DNA of 64,000 bases, taken from positions 40,416,666 to 40,480,665 of the forward strand of contig CM033392.1 in NCBI GenBank assembly GCA_019426215.1, given 5' to 3'. Within the stretch, counting starts at the first letter, position 1. Each line of letters starts with the position of its first letter. The notes beneath the pieces are model-generated. The model saw only the letters and a program-made list of their open reading frames with translations. It had not been told where the DNA came from and did no database searches. Positions 57,426 to 64,000 of the stretch are shown here, piece after piece. Source of the DNA: Buddleja alternifolia (lineage: Eukaryota > Streptophyta > Magnoliopsida > Lamiales > Scrophulariaceae). A program made the position numbers and the translations under genes.

Positions 57426-59096
57426 ATATTTTAGAATTACATTTTTTTCAATTTTGTTTTACATTAATTTAGGACAAAATAATATTTTAATTCAGTAACT
57501 AATTGGATGAAATTTTCTCCTATAAAATCAGTTTATAATCTAAAAGGATTTAGTTAACACCCTCTCCAAAAACGAAATGCTTTCTCGAGAATAATCTAAA
57601 ACAGTATAATTTTGAAAAATAAGAGATTAAAGTGAAAAATGATTTTCTAGACAAACATATTTCAAATTAAAAGAGATGAAATATATATACTGACAAATAA
57701 AATAAACTATTTGAGATTAACCATTGCTTTTATTGAGATAAAATTACTCTTTTACGCCTTTCTCCATAAAAACACATAGGAATGGGTTTTCTAAATACCT
57801 ACAACGATTTTAGCAATAGCATTTAAAACGTAAATTAATTTAATTCAACATAAGTGAGATGCGGCATATAGATTCTCTAAAAATGAAAAAGAAATACAAT
57901 GCACAGATACGCCTGATATATTCAATCAATTTCTATATGAATTGAATTATGAAATGAGAGACCACAAATGTTATTTATTTTGAATTTTGGATGCACCAAC
58001 AAAAATAATCAGCTTCAATTCCAAGCAATTTTGAGTTCTTTTAAAAAATTCAGGGATTAGGGACGAAGCCCGTTCACTATTTAAAATAATTCTTAAGAGA
58101 ATTTTCTCTCTCTTTAGTATGTGGAAACCATTGAGCTCTAGGATGAATCTACAATAGCAATTAGGTAATATAATTTTTACAGAGAATTAAAAATAATAAA
58201 TAATACTTACTAATAGGGAAATATATGAGTTACGTACTTATCTTCCACGAGCATAGAAATCTAGAAATGTTATGACAATACTCATAATACATACAATATA
58301 TATATATATATATATGTGCGCGCGCGCGCGCGCGTGCGTGTGTGTATCTATATACATATGAAAGTTGAAAGAAATAAGGTTAGCATTCGAGAACTCATTC
58401 ACAAAGAAATTAAAGATATATCTTTCAACATATACAAAAGAAGGATTGAAACAATGTAGGAAGAACTCATTGGTAAGATTGACTTTATAGGGAGGACGGC
58501 TGGCTATTGAAATGATTTTCAAATTTTGGGGTTGCTAATATTAAGACATTTAATATTTCGACTAAAATTAAGGAGGTAATTAAGAAATTTAATTAGAATT
58601 GTCTAATCATCAAAGAGATTCTAAAAACAGACACTATTGTTATTGAAACACGTTAATGGTATTGGAATGTAACGGAAATGTTTTAACTAATATTAAGATT
58701 CATGATTTTTATTCAAAACCGCAGGAACGGAAAATCACTAATATGACTAATATGGCAAGTTGTAAATTCATTACATAATGATTTATATTCGATTTCAAAT
58801 CCAGGAAGATTTGAAAATTCCTTTGAAAATTCCTATTATGAGATTGACCAAGATCTTTTATATGGATTAAAACAGTTTGAAATTCCAAAAAAATTAGAAT
58901 TTGGTCAAATTTTTATATAAATTATTACAGAGTATATATATAGGATTTAGTGTGTGTACGGCTTAATGCATTCAAAAGTTAAATTGAGAATGATAATGAA
59001 CATTAGATTATGCATTTAGTGGATCCAATCAATACTTTTTAGTATTGTTTTGAATTAGCTGAAATTAAGGGATGATATAAATATGTATTTAAAAAC
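57426..59096. other. AT-rich DNA, possibly Helitron body
   Basis: No gene is supported. It contains the microsatellite at 58297-58346. The 94-codon frame over the microsatellite (58238-58522, minus) is an artefact of repeats. Confidence 0.45.
58297..58346 (+). repeat. TA-CG-TG compound microsatellite
   Basis: A (TA)n run, then GTG(CG)n of about 18 bases, then (TG)n. Alternating purine-pyrimidine throughout, with uninterrupted CpG. Confidence 0.9.
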
Positions 59097-59101
59097 TACT
59101 C

Positions 59102-60799
59102 TGTTAGGAATTTCATATTAGATGTTTTGATAATGACAAGATAAGATTTTATGTTAGACCCCAAAAGAATGTAAGTTTGTACTTTCATAGAATATATGTA
59201 TAAGCGTTTTAAAGTTTATTACTTTGTTAGGCTTGTAATTTTTATCTTTGTAGATTTTAGATTTAGGATTAGATACCGAGTCGCTGATAGAATTCTGGGT
59301 GAGTCTATCAAAGATGAAGTTGAAGATTCAAGCGTCTGAAGTCAAGAGAAGATGAAGATTTGTTCCAAGCGTCTGTCAAACGCTAAAGAACTATTTCAGG
59401 ATTTGTGAATCTAGCGCTCAGCGATTTCAAGCGGTTAGCTGATTTCAAGCGCTCAGCTGATTTCAAGCGTTCGAGCGACTCAAACGTCCAGCTTTTAGAT
59501 TCACCTGAAGGATAAAACCCAAGTTATCAAGGACTTAAATGCAATCATCAACGGTCATTTATTTCTAACGGGAAATAAATTCAAATTGCATTAAATGCTT
59601 GATAAGTGCATTAAATGTAACAAGACAGTATGACTTGTGGACAAGCCACCTTTTGACTAGACTGTCAGCTTTTCAGAGTTCAAGTCTGCTCCTGTCCAAT
59701 CGGAACCATCAGAATTTCAGGAATGTCAAAAATGGACTATTTGACGCGCTGCGTGAGATACACGCGCCTGATTGTGTCCAACGGATAAATCCCAAGAATC
59801 TCTATAAATAGTACCCTTCAGCTATCTCTGTGCGAGTGTGAAAAGACGTAAATGTGAAAGAGAAATAATTTGAGAGAAAAGCTTGCAAACCCCATAGTCA
59901 AAATCCTTCAAGCTTCTCAAATACAATCCAGACAGTCACCAGATATCTCAAACCTCTTCCAAAGAAGAAACCTAAATTCTTACTGAGATATCCCAAATTG
60001 TTTGAACTTCCCAACATCAAACAAACATGTTACAATAAACCCTCAACACCTTTTATCTGAGCGAGAAAGATTGTTGACTTCCACAAGGAGTATTTTTGAG
60101 TAAGAGAAGCTTGTTGAAGAAAGGTCTTTATTGGAGCTGAAGTCTGTGTGGTCAAGGAGCTCAAGGCCATCTTGGAGAAGATCTTTATTGGAGCTGAAAT
60201 CTGTGTGATCAAGGAGCTCGAGATCGTCTTTCCAGAAGCAGAGGATTGAAGTGGCTTGTAGCAGAAATTTGTGTAACCAAGGAGCTCAAGTCATCCATAT
60301 CCATCTCGTCCTTTGTCCCTAAATTGTAGAAGATTCTGTGTGATTCTTTGAGAATCAGTTTAGTGGATTGCCTCAAAGTGATCAAGGAGAAGAAGGACGT
60401 AGTTGGGCTTACATCACCCAATGAACCTTACAAATAGTGTGTCATTTACTTTACAGTCAATTTTCTTATTATCATCTCATTGCATAAATTGATTAAGTAA
60501 AACACAATCAAACGCTAAGCAACTAAGAAACAACTTGTGACGCTAAAGCTTTCAAAAAGAGAAGACTCTAAAATTATTCCGCTCTGCTAACCCTGATTAA
60601 AGAACTGAACTCTTAAACCTATCTGGTTATAGTATTCAAATCTTGAGTCTAAGTTAACTTTATCAAAACAGTTTTCAAGTAAACGCTCAGACAAGCGTCT
60701 ACATTTTAATACGAAATATTTTTGAAGTCGAAAAAGACTTCAGGATCTATTGAACCGCCCCCCTTTCTAGACCCTTTCGTATGCCACTTGGGACCACCA
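59102..60799 (+). repeat. 5' LTR of element E
   Basis: 1698 bp, TGTTAGGAATTTC...GGGACCACCA. TATA box TCTATAAATA at 59801-59810. A 57-bp tandem repeat (TCTTTATTGGAGCTGAAG... at 60125 and again at 60182, with a weaker third copy near 60259) is present; element A's LTR has a single such unit (about 1206-1262). Confidence 0.9.
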
Positions 60800-60800
60800 A

Positions 60801-60813
60801 TTGGTATCAGAGC
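60801..60813 (+). promoter_or_regulatory. Primer-binding site, element E
   Basis: TTGGTATCAGAGC follows the LTR by one base; the core TGGTATCAGAGC matches the initiator methionine tRNA complement. Confidence 0.88.
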
Positions 60814-60902
60814 GGTAGAAGTTGAAATTTTTAAATTTCCAAGCATAACTGCTTGAGATCCCTTTAAAATTTAGTTGCTTTAAAATACAATAAAATAATT
60901 TC

Positions 60903-61742
60903 ATGGCATTCACTAGAGTTCCTAAGTTGACCGAGTCAAATTATGACTCGTGGAACGTCAAAGCGTTTACTTATTTGTGTTCGTATGATGATGAAATGTG
61001 TGATATCATTTCAGATGGTCCGATTCAAATTCTCAAAGTCATCACCAGAGCGCCTGGAGCTACAGAAGCAACACCTGACGATTATGTAGAGAAACCTAAA
61101 CATGAATGGTCCCCAGATGAGCGTCGAAGAGCTAATTTGGACAATGTTGGGAGGAACGCTCTATATATAGCCATAGGTGACAATGACAACTTATTCAACA
61201 AGGTCAAGTCATGTAATACGACTAAGGAAATATGGGATAAGTTGGCTATAATATGTGGTGGCTCAGCACAAATGAAGGAAAACAAGCTTTCTATTGCCAA
61301 GGAAAGATTTAATGGTTTTAAGATGCAGCCCAATGAGACACTAGAACAATTAGACACGAGATTCACTTCGCTCATTACAGAGTTAGCGTCACTAGGCATG
61401 GAGTTGACGAACAAGGAAATGGTCAACAAGATTTTTAGAAGTCTTCGCAGTAGATTTTTGATGAAGACAACTGCTATGAGAGAATCACAGATGTTGGAAA
61501 TTCTAACTCCAGAGCATGTGTTTTCGGAGCTAAGGACTCTTGAATTCGAATTGGATGCACTCAGCGACACCTCGACTGAATCAGGAGCATTAATCGCTAC
61601 CACCAAAAGCAAGGGTAAAGCGTTTAGTGAGGTGAAAGAAACAGAATCCAATGAAGAAAAGGAAATGGATTTATTGGTCAAGAAATTCAAAAAAATTCTA
61701 AGATATGAAAAATCCTGTTCATCATTCCAGAACGAGGTATGA
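60903..61742 (+). CDS. gag of element E, truncated
   Basis: An open frame of 279 codons (MAFTRVPKLTESNYDSWNVK). It holds the complete UBN2-type capsid domain: VKAFTYLCSYDDEMCDII, EWSPDERRRANLDNVGRNALY, EIWDKLAIICGGSAQMKENK, ETLEQLDTRFTSLI and NKIFRSLRSRFL. It is homologous to element A's gag, but without stops. After KKFKKILRYEK it ends in a short out-of-register tail (SCSSFQNEV) where internal sequence was deleted, so the zinc knuckle and the rest of gag are gone. An intact capsid without pol is what a trans-mobilised element might keep, though chance preservation is equally possible. Confidence 0.85.
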   Translation: MAFTRVPKLTESNYDSWNVKAFTYLCSYDDEMCDIISDGPIQILKVITRAPGATEATPDDYVEKPKHEWSPDERRRANLDNVGRNALYIAIGDNDNLFNKVKSCNTTKEIWDKLAIICGGSAQMKENKLSIAKERFNGFKMQPNETLEQLDTRFTSLITELASLGMELTNKEMVNKIFRSLRSRFLMKTTAMRESQMLEILTPEHVFSELRTLEFELDALSDTSTESGALIATTKSKGKAFSEVKETESNEEKEMDLLVKKFKKILRYEKSCSSFQNEV

Positions 61743-62241
61743 ATGATTTAAACGCTTAATCATTATGCATCATATTTTCATTAGACATATAATGTAGGGG
61801 GAATTCACTTTATTATATTATCTAAAAGCGTTTTCAAAATTGTTACGAGTTATCAAATTTAGGGGGAACATTAAAATTGTACTTGAACATATCTGTAAGC
61901 GTCAATGATCAAAAACCACTTTTCATATGCATTGATCATCAACGCTTATTGTTATTTGTGCATGATGTGTTGAACGCTCAAACATAAAAAGAATTTAATT
62001 TCAAGCGTCAACATAAATCTTACAACAAGTGATATCACTTCAACAAGTCGTATATGTTAAGCGTTGAACACATTCCCTTCAACACTTAATAGAAACTTTT
62101 ATAAAATTCATACATATTTAAAAAAAAAAAAAAAACTAGAGGCAGACATAGTTGGATGTTGATTTACCATCAAGTGGTATCAACGGTGGTGGAAATCTCT
62201 AGAGAGTTTTTGTTTTACACTGTCCGTCCAGATGTGGATAC
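61743..62241 (+). other. Internal remnant of element E
   Basis: Non-coding. It contains GTAGGGGGAATTC (61795) and TTTAGGGGGAACA (61859), which look like the multiple purine tracts Sireviruses carry near the 3' LTR, and repeated AAGCGT/AACGCT words. An A-run lies at 62119-62134. It ends at GTGGATACACGCG, where the LTR copy starts mid-way. Confidence 0.6.
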
Positions 62242-63296
62242 ACGCGCTGCGTGAGATACACGCGCATGATTGTGTCCAACGGATAAATCCCAAGAATCTC
62301 TATAAATAGTACCCTTTAGCTATCTCTGTGCGAGTGTGAAAAGACGTAAATGTGAAAGAGAAATAATTTGAGAGAAAAGCTTGCAAACCTCATAGTCAAA
62401 ATCCTTCAAGCTTCTCAAATACATTCCAGACAGTCACCAGATATCTCAAACCTCTTCCAAAGAAGAAACCTAAATTCTTACTGAGATATCCCAAATTGTT
62501 TGAACTTCCCAACATCAAACAAACATGTTACAATAAACCCTCAACACCTTTTATCTGAGCGAGAAAGATTGTTGACTTCCACAAGTAGTATTTTTGAGTA
62601 AGAGAAGCTTGTTGAAAAAAGGTCTTTATTGGAGCTGAAGTCTGTGTAATCAAGGAGCTCAAGGCCATCTTGGAGAAGATCTTTATTGGAGCTGAAATCT
62701 GTGTGATCAAGGAGCTCGAGATCGTCTTTCCAGAAGCAGAGGATTGAAGTGGCTTGTAGCAGAAATCTGTGTGATCAAGGAGCTCAAGTCATCCATATCC
62801 ATCTCTTCCTTTGTCTCTAAATTGTAGAAGATTCTGTGTGATTATTTGAGAATCATTTTAGTGGATTGCCTCCAAGTGATCAAGGAGAAGAAGGACGTAG
62901 TTGAGATTACATCACCCAACGAACCTTACAAATAGTGTGTCATTTACTTTACAGTCAATTTTCTTACTATCATCTCATTGCATAAATTGATTAAGTAAAA
63001 CACAATCAAACGCTAAGCAACTAAGAAACAACTTGTGACGCTAAAGCTTTCAAAAAGAGAATACTCTAAAATTATTCTGCTGTGCTAACCCTGATTAAAG
63101 AACTGAACGCTTAAACCTATCTGGTTATAGTATTCAAATCTTGAGTTTAAGTTAACTTTATCAAAACAGTCTTCAAGTAAACGCTCAGACAAGCGTCCAC
63201 ATTTTAATATGAAATATTTTTGAAGTCGAAAAAGACTTCAGAATCTATTGAACACCCTCCTTTCTAGACCCTTTCGTATGCCATTTGGGACCACCA
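62242..63296 (+). repeat. 3' LTR of element E, first 642 bp missing
   Basis: Matches 59744-60799 almost exactly, including the 57-bp tandem repeats (62623 and 62680). It ends GGGACCACCA followed by TACTC. Confidence 0.92.
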
Positions 63297-63301
63297 TACT
63301 C

Positions 63302-64000
63302 TTATTGACTTAAAATATTACATAATGAAGATGAGAGAGAAAATTAAAAGACATAAAATATATAATAAAGAATCTTTCAAATAAATGGCTTAAATATGGA
63401 ATTGTATCTCTATGGCACAAAGGAGCTAAAACAACTTGTCCAACTCATGTCCACATAAAAAAGAGATGAAATCATGGGTTTAGATTAAATATTATAATAA
63501 GATAATAAGATGGGTGTCATTAGAGAGACCCATATGGGGGTGCGTTGTTTGCAACCGTGGGGTTGAAAAGAGACACGTGATGGAAAATTCTGCTAGGACA
63601 CCTTGACCAAAATCGAAAATTAGTGAAACTAATAATATTGCGGGAAATTCTAGCTCAAAGTGGATTCGGTCAATTTCAAGTGTAAATTTACAAAACAAGT
63701 TATCAATTATATGATAAATATAATTCACTAATTTATGAGTTACAATTGTGATCGATCAAGTCAGCTCTGGACAAGAATTTTCCTGATTATGCTATATTTG
63801 ACTTTCGACTTATCAATTAAGAAAAAGACTATTAATAATAAGTAATAACACAACATATAGTTGCAAAATAACCTTCCCGATTTAACTTCATTGTCATTAA
63901 CCATTTTTGTCAAAAACTTTAAAAAAAAAAAGAAAAGAAAAACATTTCTAAATTTTTTGTCTAGGTAAAAAAATGAATATAGGCAAGTAAAAGAATGTCC
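63302..64000. other. AT-rich end of window, nothing recognised
   Basis: No ORF with a domain, no repeat boundary and no RNA gene is seen. Confidence 0.5.

Larger units (their letters stand above)
59102..63296 (+). mobile_element. Element E: Sirevirus-like deletion derivative
   Basis: 4195 bp, flanked by the 5-bp duplication TACTC (59097-59101 and 63297-63301). 5' LTR 59102-60799, PBS 60801-60813, gag 60903-61742, a 0.5-kb remnant, and the last 1055 bp of the 3' LTR (62242-63296). There is no protease, integrase or RT. LTRs and gag belong to the family of element A, in opposite orientation. Shared LTR parts are about 98% identical by eye, so insertion was fairly recent, although the intact TACTC pair implies that the deletion occurred without affecting the outer ends. 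Confidence 0.9.

Noticed and set aside
58238..58522. 94-codon ORF with a His-Thr-Ala-Arg and Ile-Tyr repeat
   Set aside because: It is produced by translation of the TA/CG/TG microsatellite.

Overview
This window is plant nuclear DNA. It contains two genes that look intact in a sea of nested transposable elements. The intact genes are a PSB27-type photosystem II repair protein (36526-37035, minus) and a five-exon, clade-E-like PP2C phosphatase (53630-56662, plus). Both are plant genes; the introns are GT-AG and the intergenic DNA is very AT-rich. I read the source as a eudicot, possibly an asterid, but I cannot name the species.

Region 1 (1-27832) is a nest of Copia retrotransposons. Element B (minus strand) has its primer-binding site at 24272-24286, a 5' LTR at 24287-26063, and gag, protease, integrase and RT running leftward. 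Element C (plus, 15075-20041, 134-bp LTRs, TTCTT target duplication) sits inside B's RT. To the left lies element A (minus, 725-14720), a Sirevirus-like Copia with a large gag, a complete but broken pol and a 4.3-kb third gene between pol and the 3' LTR. That third gene has its own TATA box and two introns, one with a damaged donor. A second LTR of family B (26064-27832) abuts the 5' LTR in tandem.

Region 2 (27833-36250) holds microsatellites, decayed LTRs, an unclassified 1.5-kb repeat (F2; sister copy F1 at 7016-8488 inside element A) and several MITEs. Two MITEs have clear target duplications: a Mutator-like foldback (35040-35407) and an hAT-like element (35570-36242).

Region 3 (36526-57255) is the genic part. 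PSB27 and the PP2C gene are divergently transcribed and about 16.6 kb apart. From memory, their Arabidopsis counterparts carry adjacent locus numbers (At1g03600 and At1g03590), so this looks like old microsynteny stretched by insertions. The insertions are a 6971-bp MULE (38463-45433, 9-bp duplication TCTAATATT) carrying a mudrA transposase and a convergent plant-mobile-domain gene, both disabled, and a decayed DUF1985-Ulp1 transposon-type gene (48416-51200).

Region 4 (57393-64000) has a probable Helitron 3' terminus, a TA/CG microsatellite and element E (plus, 59102-63296, TACTC duplication). E is a deletion derivative of the same Sirevirus family as A; it keeps gag but lacks pol. The window ends in AT-rich DNA where I recognise nothing.

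The best leads are the gene-like third ORF of element A, the copy-specific CG-rich motif clusters in repeat F, the AGCG/CGCT excess in elements A and E, and the palindromic subterminal repeats of the MULE. All statements come from reading the sequence; no searches were run.
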